A stretch of 64,000 nucleotides of DNA, from NCBI GenBank assembly GCA_026390115.1, contig JAPLGO010000038.1, forward strand, positions 124,001-188,000, in the 5' to 3' direction. Both the position numbers and the translations under genes were made by a program. Source of the DNA: Campylobacterales bacterium (GTDB taxonomy: Bacteria > Campylobacterota > Campylobacteria > Campylobacterales > Sulfurimonadaceae). Under the pieces are notes generated by a model. The model ran no database searches and was not told where the DNA came from. It worked only from the letters and a program-made list of their open reading frames with translations. This document shows, in pieces, positions 26,436-34,492 of the stretch. Positions within the stretch are counted from its first letter, which is position 1, and every line of letters begins with the position of its first letter.

Positions 26436-26453
26436 TACTACTTTTTGGTAGTA
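26436..26453. promoter_or_regulatory. second Rrf2 operator O2
   Basis: TACTAC-N6-GTAGTA again, with the same two half-sites as O1, 48 bases downstream and just before the ribosome binding site of the first nrd gene. Two copies at this spacing would allow cooperative or roadblock repression. Confidence 0.65.
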
Positions 26454-26468
26454 ATTAAAGGATTATGT

Positions 26469-26612
26469 ATGAAAACAGAAAATAGAACAAGATGTATCAT
26501 TTATACAAGAGTGATGGGCTACCATAGACCAATAGAGAGTTTTAACATCGGCAAACTAGGTGAACATAGGGAGAGAAAATATTTTTTAGAACAAAAAACG
26601 GCCAATAAATGA
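26469..26612 (+). CDS. split glycyl-radical domain of anaerobic ribonucleotide reductase
   Basis: A 47-residue protein that corresponds to the C-terminal tail of NrdD. YTRVMGYHRPIESFNIGK matches the glycyl-radical motif RVxGY, with the radical glycine predicted at G17, and GEHRERKYF matches the last helix of NrdD. It is encoded before the catalytic subunit, not after it, and its TGA overlaps the next ATG (ATGA), so both are made together. The large subunit lacks this motif. I infer that the two chains assemble into one active class III enzyme, with NrdG activating the small chain. The ATG at 26469 follows AAAGGA; the longer open frame from 26418 runs through the operator and is not used. Confidence 0.8.
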   Translation: MKTENRTRCIIYTRVMGYHRPIESFNIGKLGEHRERKYFLEQKTANK

Positions 26613-28693
26613 ATTTTCTGATTTTAAAAAGAAATGGTTCGCAAGAGAATTTCTACTCTTATAAAATTGAAGATGCCATAAAAAAAGCGTATGAAAGCGT
26701 GAATGAACTCTACGACGAGAAAGTTTATTTAAATACGATTGAACATATCTCAAAGCTTGAAAAAGTTGAAGTTGAGTCGGTACAGGACATCATAGAGAAA
26801 GAGCTATTTCAATTCGGACATTTCAATGTAATGAAATCTTTTATCACTTACAGATTCTTGCATAAACTTCAAAGAGAGGAGTTCTGCGGCAACTTAAATT
26901 CTACCACCTTTATAAATTCTACCCAAAGTGTTGAAGAGTACATCCACAAAGAGGATTGGAGGATAAACGCAAATGCAAATATCAGTTACTCAAATGCGGG
27001 TCTTGTAAATAATCTTGCCGGAAAAGTTGTTGCAAACTATTGGCTCGATAAAGTTTATTCAAGCGATGAGGGTTACGCTCATAGAAACGGTGATATTCAC
27101 ATTCATGATCTTGATAATCTGAGCGGATATTGTGCTGGATGGAGCTTAAGAGTTCTTCTTGATGAGGGCTTCAACGGAGTGCGTGGGAGAGTTGAGAGCA
27201 AAGCACCAAGCCATTTTAGAGAAGCATTAGGTCAGATGGTAAATTTTTTGGGAATTCTGCAGAGTGAATGGGCGGGAGCGCAAGCTTTCAGCAGTTTTGA
27301 CACCTATCTTGCACCCTATCTCTTTAAGGATAAGCTGAGCGAAGATGAGATAAAAAAAGCGCTCAAAGGGTTTGTTTACAACCTGAATGTACCATCAAGA
27401 TGGGGACAAAGCCCCTTCACAAATGTAACGATTGATTGGACAGTGCCGAGTGATTTAAAAGAGCAAATTCCGACAAAAAATCAAAAGCATCTTTTGCATG
27501 GAATAGATGACGAACAACTGCTTGAAACTGCAAAAAAGAGAGATGAGAAAGTTACCTCATTAACAGATTTAACCTACAAACACTTTTATCATGAAATGAA
27601 ACAGATTAATAAAGCCTTTTTTGAGATTTTAACAGAGGGAGACGCGAGCGGTCAGCCTTTTACCTTTCCGATTCCGACTGTAAATATAACCGAGGAGTTT
27701 GACTTTGACGGTGAAAATACAGATATTTTATTTGAAAACACGGCAAAAATCGGAAGTGCCTATTTTCAAAATTTTATAGGAAGTCAATACACAAGAGACG
27801 CCGAGGGCAACCTGTGTGAAAACCCGAATGCCTATAAACCTGGGCATGTGAGAAGCATGTGTTGTAGGTTGCAGCTCGATTTAAGAGAGTTGCTCAAGCG
27901 AGGCGGCGGGCTTTTCGGTAGTGCCGAGATGACTGGAAGTATCGGGGTTGTGACGCTCAACATGGCAAGGCTCGGTTATTTATATAAAAATGACAAAACG
28001 GCACTCTTTGTAAGGATTGAAGAGCTTATGGAGTTGGCTTACTCAACTTTGGAGAAAAAAAGAGTTGTAGTGAATGAGCTGTTTCATAAGGGGCTTTACC
28101 CATATACAAAACGCTATCTGCACCATTTCAATAACCACTTCTCAACCATCGGTGTTAATGGAATCAATGAAATGATAAAAAATTTCAGTGGAGATACGGA
28201 CGATATTACAACTAAAAGCGGAATCGCATTTGCAGGTGAAATTTTGGATTTTATGAGAGAAAAAATCATCTCTTATCAGGAAAAAAGCGGAAATCTTTAC
28301 AATCTTGAAGCTACTCCGGCAGAGGGAACGACCTACCGTTTTGCAAAAGAGGACAAAAAAAGGTATTCAGATATTATTCAAGCGGGGTTTGCTCAAAATA
28401 TTTACTATACAAATTCATCCCAAATTCCTGTAAACTACACAACCGACCCTTTTGAAGCTCTTGATTTGCAAGATGATTTACAGTGCAAATATACGGGCGG
28501 AACAGTTTTACATCTTTACATGAGTGAAAAAATATCGAGTATAAAAGCAACAAAAAAGTTTGTAAAAACAGTGATAGAAAACTATAGACTTCCGTATATC
28601 ACAATCACTCCGCTCTTCTCTATTTGCCCGATTCATGGCTATCTGCATGGAGAGCATGAGTTTTGTCCAAAGTGTGACGAAGAGAATGCATAA
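26609..28693 (+). CDS. nrdD: anaerobic ribonucleoside-triphosphate reductase, catalytic body lacking the radical tail
   Basis: Reduces ribonucleotides to deoxyribonucleotides without oxygen. 694 residues: an N-terminal ATP-cone (FLILKRNGSQENFYSYKIED onward) that senses ATP/dATP, then the ten-stranded barrel with HIHDLDNLSGYCAGW and the conserved cysteine block RSMCCRLQLDL. The C-terminus ends with the zinc-finger remnant SICPIHGYLHGEHEFCPKCD and stops six residues after KC (DEENA and stop), exactly where normal NrdD continues into the RVxGY radical site. That missing tail is the separate gene at 26469-26612. The overlap with the upstream gene is four bases and with nrdG eight bases, so the three form one operon under the Rrf2 operators. 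Confidence 0.93.
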   Translation: MNFLILKRNGSQENFYSYKIEDAIKKAYESVNELYDEKVYLNTIEHISKLEKVEVESVQDIIEKELFQFGHFNVMKSFITYRFLHKLQREEFCGNLNSTTFINSTQSVEEYIHKEDWRINANANISYSNAGLVNNLAGKVVANYWLDKVYSSDEGYAHRNGDIHIHDLDNLSGYCAGWSLRVLLDEGFNGVRGRVESKAPSHFREALGQMVNFLGILQSEWAGAQAFSSFDTYLAPYLFKDKLSEDEIKKALKGFVYNLNVPSRWGQSPFTNVTIDWTVPSDLKEQIPTKNQKHLLHGIDDEQLLETAKKRDEKVTSLTDLTYKHFYHEMKQINKAFFEILTEGDASGQPFTFPIPTVNITEEFDFDGENTDILFENTAKIGSAYFQNFIGSQYTRDAEGNLCENPNAYKPGHVRSMCCRLQLDLRELLKRGGGLFGSAEMTGSIGVVTLNMARLGYLYKNDKTALFVRIEELMELAYSTLEKKRVVVNELFHKGLYPYTKRYLHHFNNHFSTIGVNGINEMIKNFSGDTDDITTKSGIAFAGEILDFMREKIISYQEKSGNLYNLEATPAEGTTYRFAKEDKKRYSDIIQAGFAQNIYYTNSSQIPVNYTTDPFEALDLQDDLQCKYTGGTVLHLYMSEKISSIKATKKFVKTVIENYRLPYITITPLFSICPIHGYLHGEHEFCPKCDEENA

Positions 28694-29357
28694 CTACAAT
28701 ATTTGCGATATTACACCTTTTACTCTGCAAGATTTTCCAGATACAATCGCTTGTATTATCTGGTTTAGCGGATGTAACATGCTTTGCTCCTACTGTCATA
28801 ACCTAGATTTAGTTTATGAGAGTGAGAAGCGTTTAAGTATTGAAGAAGTGGTGACTTTTTTACAAACTAGAAAAGGAAAACTTGAAGGTGTAGTTTTTTG
28901 CGGAGGAGAGCCGACTCTCTATCCAGAAATTTTGGAACTTTCGCAAAAAATAAAATCCATGGGATTTAAAATAAAACTTGACACAAACGGCTCAAAGCCT
29001 GAAGTTATACATGACCTTTTACCATATCTTGATTTTGTGGCACTTGATTTCAAATCCACAGAATTAAAGTTTTTAGAAATAACACACTCTAAACTCTACA
29101 GTAAATTTGAAGAGTCACTCGATTTGTTGCTCAGCTCTTCTGTTGAATTTGAAGTTCGTACAACATACCATAGTGAACTTTTAAGCTATGAAAATATTAA
29201 CGAAATGATAAATTTCTTAGAAAAAAAAGAGTACAAAAAAAGATATTTTATACAGCCATATATTACGCAATTAAGATTTATAAAAGAGCTTCCTAAATCA
29301 GTAGTTTTTGATGTTTCAAAAATTAAACTTTCTACCCTAAAGATAGGGATAAGATAA
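28686..29357 (+). CDS. nrdG: anaerobic ribonucleotide reductase activating enzyme
   Basis: Radical SAM activase that generates the glycyl radical on NrdD. The 223 residues carry the cluster motif C30-x3-C34-x2-C37 in SGCNMLCSYCH, a GGEP SAM-binding turn (FCGGEPTLYPE) and the DTNGS strand. The start at 28686 sits inside the nrdD end, with a GACGAAGAG site; an in-frame ATG at 28635 is deeper in nrdD and unlikely. Here its target would be the separate 47-residue chain, which makes recognition of the split enzyme an interesting question. Confidence 0.9.
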   Translation: MHNYNICDITPFTLQDFPDTIACIIWFSGCNMLCSYCHNLDLVYESEKRLSIEEVVTFLQTRKGKLEGVVFCGGEPTLYPEILELSQKIKSMGFKIKLDTNGSKPEVIHDLLPYLDFVALDFKSTELKFLEITHSKLYSKFEESLDLLLSSSVEFEVRTTYHSELLSYENINEMINFLEKKEYKKRYFIQPYITQLRFIKELPKSVVFDVSKIKLSTLKIGIR

Positions 29358-29413
29358 GAGTTTTTGATATAAATCAAGAAAAATATTATAAAATTATATA
29401 TAATAATACTCAT

Positions 29414-29490
29414 AAGCCGTCAATGCTAAAAAGCCTTCCGAGAGCCTCCCTAAATTCAAGCAATGCTTAGTCAAAATTTATTGACGGCTT
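29414..29490 (+). ncRNA. 77-base structured element closing the nrd operon
   Basis: AAGCCGTCAAT (29414-29424) pairs perfectly over 11 bp with 29480-29490 and is followed by AGCTCTTTTTG. Inside are smaller helices: GCT/AGC, AAGC/GCTT and TAAATT/AATTTA. It can act as a terminator for nrdG, but the 55-base branched interior is far larger than a normal loop and could be a regulatory or processed RNA. It is not a tRNA. No known class recognised. Confidence 0.4.
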
Positions 29491-29624
29491 AGCTCTTTTT
29501 GCCTGAATTAAAATATTTCTCTTCATTGAAATTTTACGTAATAATAATTCAAATGGTAACTTAAGTGTAACGGATGTATCATTTCACTTACTTTCGTTAA
29601 ATCTGCTACCATAAGGAATTTAAA

Positions 29625-30953
29625 CTGCAAACAGAAGATGTCAAAATAATTTTTATAAGTTTTGTTACTCTTGTCTTTATCGGTGCAATGCTGCTTATGC
29701 TACCGCTTGCACACAATGGTGATTTACGATTTGTCGATGCAATTTTCACAGCTACCTCTGCTGTTTGTGTGACAGGATTAATCGTCAAAGATACAGCGCT
29801 CGATTTCACTGGTTTTGGACATATTATTATCCTTGCGCTTATTCAAATCGGAGGTATCGGATATATGACAGCAGTTACTTTTATGGCAATTATGCGAGGT
29901 AAAAAGCTAACTTATCGTGACCGCTTAATCTTAAAAGAGTCACTCAATTATCCAGGGATGAGCGGAATTTTCCGTTTTTTAAAAATTGTATTTGCTAGTA
30001 TTATTTTTATAGAGCTTACTGGTACAATTATTTTGGCACTACGATTTTGGGCAGACATGCCACTTTTAGATGCTTTATGGTACGGTTTATTTCACTCAGT
30101 TTCTGCTTTTAATAACGCTGGTTTTTCACTCTTTAGTACAAATCTTATGGATTATCGCGGAGATTTCGTTATAAATTTCACAATTCCATGGCTTATTATT
30201 ATTGGAGGGTTGGGATATTTAGTTTTGTTAGAGCTTTATAACTATCGTAAAGAATCACTTACTCGCCTCTCTACTCACACTAAAATCGTACTATGGACGA
30301 CAGGATTTATGATACTTGCCGGAATGGCAATTATCCTCTCGTTAGAGTGGAATAATCCAAATTCTTTAGGAAATATGAGCATATACGAAAAAATCCTCTC
30401 TGCATGGTTTGCTTCAGTAAACTATCGTACAGCAGGGTTTAATACTATAGATTTTTCAACTTTCAGCGACTCTGACTTGTTTTTTGGAACTGTTTTTATG
30501 ATGACGGGAGGCAGTCCAGGCGGTACAGCCGGTGGTGTTAAAACCACGGTTATAGCACTTGCAATAATTGGTGTTTGGTTTACTCTTCGCGGTCAAAATA
30601 ACCCTCACATTTTTCGCAGAAGTTTGAACCCATATCAGATAAACAAAGCGTATGCTACTATTTTTGTTGCATCTTTTTATGTATTGATTTCGACTGTTAT
30701 TTTAAATGAGAGTGAGCATCTTCACTTTGTCCGTACGCTTTTTGAGACATGCTCGGCGTTTGGTACGGTTGGTGTTTCTACCGGAGATGGCGGAGTGCTG
30801 AGTTACAGCGCATTGTTTAGCGATATAGGAAAATTAAATATTATTTTGTTGATGTTAATGGGACGTATCGGTGTTTTTGCCTTTACTATCGTTATAGTCG
30901 GAAAAGCGGTGCAAACCCGCATTAAATATGCAGAAGGGAAGGTTATTATATGA
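29625..30953 (+). CDS. potassium uptake channel subunit TrkH/KtrB, probable CTG start
   Basis: K+ translocating subunit of a Trk/Ktr system. Four pore-loop repeats with the filter glycine are visible: ATSAVCVTGLI, SVSAFNNAGFS, SVNYRTAGFNT and TCSAFGTVGVS. The first ATG in frame (29688) would remove half of the first transmembrane helix. The frame is open upstream to 29601, and AAGGAA at 29613-29618 is six bases before a CTG at 29625, giving 442 residues and a complete helix, so a CTG start is most likely. The stop overlaps the ATG of the TrkA/KtrA gene by four bases. Osmotic and pH homeostasis is the expected role. Confidence 0.88.
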   Translation: MQTEDVKIIFISFVTLVFIGAMLLMLPLAHNGDLRFVDAIFTATSAVCVTGLIVKDTALDFTGFGHIIILALIQIGGIGYMTAVTFMAIMRGKKLTYRDRLILKESLNYPGMSGIFRFLKIVFASIIFIELTGTIILALRFWADMPLLDALWYGLFHSVSAFNNAGFSLFSTNLMDYRGDFVINFTIPWLIIIGGLGYLVLLELYNYRKESLTRLSTHTKIVLWTTGFMILAGMAIILSLEWNNPNSLGNMSIYEKILSAWFASVNYRTAGFNTIDFSTFSDSDLFFGTVFMMTGGSPGGTAGGVKTTVIALAIIGVWFTLRGQNNPHIFRRSLNPYQINKAYATIFVASFYVLISTVILNESEHLHFVRTLFETCSAFGTVGVSTGDGGVLSYSALFSDIGKLNIILLMLMGRIGVFAFTIVIVGKAVQTRIKYAEGKVII

Positions 30954-31597
30954 CATATGTAGTTATTGGATTAGGAAAATTCGGATTTCATGTTGCTCAG
31001 GGACTTGCGCAGCAGGGTGAAACAGTAATTGCAATTGATAATGATGAGGATAAAATCCGTAACATTAGTGAATTCGTTCAAGATGCGATTATGCTTGATT
31101 CGACAGATGCAAAGGCATTGCGTGAGGCAGGAATTGCAGATGCCGAAGTTGCAATTGTCAGTATTGGTGAGCATCTTGAGTCAAGCATTCTTACCATTAT
31201 GGCACTCAAAGAAGTTGGCATTGAAACAATAATTGCCAAAGCTATCACTCCCGTACATGGTCAAATTCTTTCAAAATTAGGAGCTGCAAAAGTTATCTAT
31301 CCTGAGATGGAATCGGCTAAAAAGCTGGTTAAAAAAATTGTAGCAAATATGAATTATGAGACAATCGACCTCTCAATTACCATGAAGATTGCCAAAATGA
31401 CTGTTCCTGCTTTTTGGGTTGGGACTTCCATTTTATCGCCTACTTTTGAGAAAGATTATGAGGTGAAACCAATTGCTTACAAACATCAAGGCGAGTGGCA
31501 TACATCCTTTGAGAAGAATGATATTCTTGAAAAGGGCGATTTACTGGTTGTTCTTGGCAACAGTAATCATGTTGCGGCGCTTAGCAAGAAAGTGTAG
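30950..31597 (+). CDS. potassium uptake regulatory subunit TrkA/KtrA
   Basis: A 215-residue cytoplasmic RCK protein that gates the TrkH/KtrB channel. The RCK-N Rossmann motif GLGKFG is at residues 7-12, with the acidic residue of IAIDND that contacts nucleotide ribose. The RCK-C domain begins near residue 135. One RCK-N and one RCK-C (not two of each) makes it KtrA-like rather than E. coli TrkA-like. Nucleotide (ATP/ADP or NAD) binding is the known family mechanism. Confidence 0.9.
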   Translation: MTYVVIGLGKFGFHVAQGLAQQGETVIAIDNDEDKIRNISEFVQDAIMLDSTDAKALREAGIADAEVAIVSIGEHLESSILTIMALKEVGIETIIAKAITPVHGQILSKLGAAKVIYPEMESAKKLVKKIVANMNYETIDLSITMKIAKMTVPAFWVGTSILSPTFEKDYEVKPIAYKHQGEWHTSFEKNDILEKGDLLVVLGNSNHVAALSKKV

Positions 31598-31618
31598 TTG
31601 TAAATAATAGGAAATAAA

Positions 31619-32401
31619 ATGCAGTTATCATTTCTAGAAAAACCACATCAAGAAGATATGTATAACGGTGATCATCCATCTATTTTTTTTCAACACGAAA
31701 ATTATAAATTACTAATTTACAGACTTTTTTCTAAAAATTTTAATAAATTAAATGTTACATCTCATGCCTATGTTATAGATAACGGTAATAATATTTTTAC
31801 CTTTAATAGGTATGAAGAAAGATTTATAAAAATAGATGATTATAAATCTTTTTACCATATTTTAGATACATTAGTAGATAAAACCATGGAAGAGATAGAG
31901 AATCATGTCGAGCTGATTGAAGAGCTTGAAGAGAGTATATATGAAAATAAAGATGCCATTAAAGAGTGGTTCACACTTAAAAAAGAGATGGTGAGAATGG
32001 AGAGGCTTCTATCGCAAGCTGCTAAAATTCATATGGAATTTATTAAAAGTTCAGATGTAATTATGCATGATAACGAGTTGCTGGTAGGATTCGAGGATAT
32101 TGAAGAGCATCTCAATCGTGTTTTTAGGTTTTGTGTTATGAATATCGATAAGCTTGATAATATCTATAGTCTTTATACAATAATTGCAAATGAGAGCATG
32201 AGAAAGACAATGCTGTTTCTTACAATAATATCGGCTGTCTTTTTACCTATAAATATTGTGGTTGGTTTTTTTGGCATAAATACTGCGGGACTCTATTTCT
32301 CAGGAAACCCACATGCTACGGATTATGTAGCTCTAATAATTATATCAATACTGACCGCTCTAGGCATAATTCTGTTTATAAAAAGAAAAAGTTTTTATTG
32401 A
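31619..32401 (+). CDS. CorA-like divalent cation channel
   Basis: 260 residues: an acidic, helical cytoplasmic domain (EEIENHVELIEELEESIYE is the long stalk region) and two C-terminal transmembrane helices (MLFLTIISAVFLPINIVVG and YVALIIISILTALGIILFI). The loop between them, where CorA has the GMN selectivity motif, reads GIN in FFGINTAGLYF. It should form a pentamer passing Mg2+ or another cation, but the changed motif and short N-terminus leave the ion in doubt. It lies 20 bases after the K+ system with an AGGAAA site, so ion transport genes are grouped. Confidence 0.75.
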   Translation: MQLSFLEKPHQEDMYNGDHPSIFFQHENYKLLIYRLFSKNFNKLNVTSHAYVIDNGNNIFTFNRYEERFIKIDDYKSFYHILDTLVDKTMEEIENHVELIEELEESIYENKDAIKEWFTLKKEMVRMERLLSQAAKIHMEFIKSSDVIMHDNELLVGFEDIEEHLNRVFRFCVMNIDKLDNIYSLYTIIANESMRKTMLFLTIISAVFLPINIVVGFFGINTAGLYFSGNPHATDYVALIIISILTALGIILFIKRKSFY

Positions 32402-32407
32402 CATAGT

Positions 32408-34492
32408 TTAGATAATTACATCATCGCTATCTAACGGCATTTGAAGCGGTTTACTAAAATAATATCCCTGTCCGTATTCTATCCCTATCTCTTTTAAAAG
32501 CATAGCACTCTCTTTAGTCTCAACAAATTCAGCGACACTCTGCATATCCATTCCATGAGAGAATTTATGAATACTTCTTAGCATGTGGAGCTTTCTATTG
32601 TTTGTGGTGATTTCACGCACAATAGAGCCATCTATTTTTACTATGTCAATATCTAAATCTGAGAAGTACGAGAAGTTTGAGTAGCCTGAGCCAAAATCAT
32701 CTATAAGAATTTTTGAGCCAAATTTATGCAGCTCTTTTATAAACTCTTGAACCATTTCTAAATTCTCAAGATGTTCTACTTCTAAAAGTTCTATATCAAT
32801 TCTTGAGGATATCAAAGGATTGAGTCTTAGGCTCTGAAGCAGCATGTCTGTTATCTCTTGATCCAATATATCTTGCATTGAGATATTAAGGCTAAATCTG
32901 TATTTTGGAAACTGCCCTGCTACTTTTATTGTTTTTTCAATCATGATTTTTGTAATTTCATGGTAGTAAGAGGTCTTTTTTGAAGTGTCTAAAAATTTTA
33001 TCGGAGGCAAAAAAGTTCCATCAGGGAGTTTTAACCTCACCAAAGCTTCATATTTTTCAATTTTGGCTGTTTGCAGATTTACGATTGGCTGAAAAAAAGG
33101 AACTATTTTGTCATTTGAAACAGCATCTTTTATTAACTTCAAAGTGTCTAAGTTTTCCTGAACGCTTTTTTTGAGATTCAGGCTCTCTTTATAGGCAATT
33201 ACATGTTTTCTATGCTCTTTTTTAATCAGCTTAAGAGCCAAGTCTGCATTTTCCAAGATAGGAGTTATATTATTGCTTGCAATGCTGACTGTAAGATTCA
33301 GCCGAAGTTCGTCAATAGCAAAGATATGTTCGGAAATATTTTTTTCAAGCTTAATAGCTATGTTGAATGCAACATCTTTATTGATATCATCAAACAATAT
33401 TGCAAACTCATCTCCGCCAAGGCGATAAATTTTAAAGTCATGAATATCGGTACGACTATTTTTTAAAAAAGTTGCTAAATCTTTTAAAAGAGTGTTCCCG
33501 ACATCATTCCCATAAACATCATTGATATCTTTGAATCCGTTAATATCTAAAATAAGAACATGTGGAAAATCTATCTGGCTCAGCTCGGCTTCGAGAGCTT
33601 TTCTATTATATAAGCCGGTGAGCATGTCATAAGTGAGTGAGTATTCCAGAGATTTTTTCGTCTCTTGGAGTTTTTTGTTTTCATGAGAATTTTTGACAAA
33701 AAGAGAAACAATAATAAAAAGTGAGACTATATACACGCTAAAAACAATTAAGGCGAAAATATCAAGTGCTTTAAAATCATTTAGAGCAAGAGTTGAAAAA
33801 TCATCTCTAATTTTTTTGATTAATTCATGGATATTACTGTGCGTGACAGCTTGCGTGGCTTCTATAAATAACGGATATTTTTGGATAAGATAATCGGCAT
33901 GCATGTTGAAAGTATGTATAAAATTTATCGTATCACTGCTTTGTAAATCAGATACTGTTAAAACATGCAGGTTGGTAATGTAATCTAAATCTTGCATTTT
34001 TACCGCATCATTAAAATGTTTTAAAATCTGATTTGCTTTTAAAAATGTATCGCTGTCAGCATTTAAGGCATTTGAATCATCTAGATGCCGAGTTAAAAAG
34101 ATGAGGGAATTCTTAATTCCGGCATTTAACATTAAATACTCGTCAATATTTTCTAGGTCGAGAGTCAATTTTTGTTTTAGCTTTGTAAGGTTTTCTTGAA
34201 TGGGATTATAATTTTTATTAAGCAGAATAGTTGATTTTTTTAAGTTTTCATACTCTTCTAATAACTTTTTAATCTCAAGTGAAATTTGATCTTGATTGTT
34301 GTAGGCATATAAAGAATTTTCTAAAATAATATAGGATAAGTCGGATTGAGTGTTTTCAAAATTATTAATGGAGATTAGAAATTCTCTGTGATTTTTTGTA
34401 AAATCTCTTTGCATCATATAAAAGTAAATTAATACGGCAGATGAGATTATTCCAACCAATATAACTGTAAAATTGAGTCGACTTAGTTTCAA
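32408..34492 (-). CDS. membrane GGDEF-EAL protein (c-di-GMP turnover)
   Basis: 694 residues. Transmembrane helices at about 7-27 and 245-267 enclose a 215-residue, all-helical periplasmic sensor domain. The GGDEF domain has an intact GGDEF at 359-363 but no RxxD I-site. The EAL domain has EAL at 482-484 and the metal and catalytic motifs IDDFGSGYSN and VKIDGS, and AEFVETKE near the end. Both activities are possible in principle; in such hybrids the phosphodiesterase often dominates. Its ATG overlaps the stop of the dihaem peroxidase by four bases, linking c-di-GMP turnover to a periplasmic redox enzyme. Confidence 0.9.
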   Translation of the reverse strand: MKLSRLNFTVILVGIISSAVLIYFYMMQRDFTKNHREFLISINNFENTQSDLSYIILENSLYAYNNQDQISLEIKKLLEEYENLKKSTILLNKNYNPIQENLTKLKQKLTLDLENIDEYLMLNAGIKNSLIFLTRHLDDSNALNADSDTFLKANQILKHFNDAVKMQDLDYITNLHVLTVSDLQSSDTINFIHTFNMHADYLIQKYPLFIEATQAVTHSNIHELIKKIRDDFSTLALNDFKALDIFALIVFSVYIVSLFIIVSLFVKNSHENKKLQETKKSLEYSLTYDMLTGLYNRKALEAELSQIDFPHVLILDINGFKDINDVYGNDVGNTLLKDLATFLKNSRTDIHDFKIYRLGGDEFAILFDDINKDVAFNIAIKLEKNISEHIFAIDELRLNLTVSIASNNITPILENADLALKLIKKEHRKHVIAYKESLNLKKSVQENLDTLKLIKDAVSNDKIVPFFQPIVNLQTAKIEKYEALVRLKLPDGTFLPPIKFLDTSKKTSYYHEITKIMIEKTIKVAGQFPKYRFSLNISMQDILDQEITDMLLQSLRLNPLISSRIDIELLEVEHLENLEMVQEFIKELHKFGSKILIDDFGSGYSNFSYFSDLDIDIVKIDGSIVREITTNNRKLHMLRSIHKFSHGMDMQSVAEFVETKESAMLLKEIGIEYGQGYYFSKPLQMPLDSDDVII

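Noticed and set aside
26418-26468. Upstream extension of the small nrd gene
   Set aside because: It would run through the Rrf2 operators and has no ribosome binding site; the ATG at 26469 follows AAAGGA.
28635-28686. Longer nrdG start inside nrdD
   Set aside because: The extra residues are a frame-shifted reading of the nrdD zinc-finger end; the ATG at 28686 matches the family N-terminus.
29414-29490. tRNA-sized (77 bases) closed structure
   Set aside because: The closing stem is 11 bp, not 7, and there is no T-loop GTTCRA, no anticodon stem and no CCA; treated as a structured element instead.
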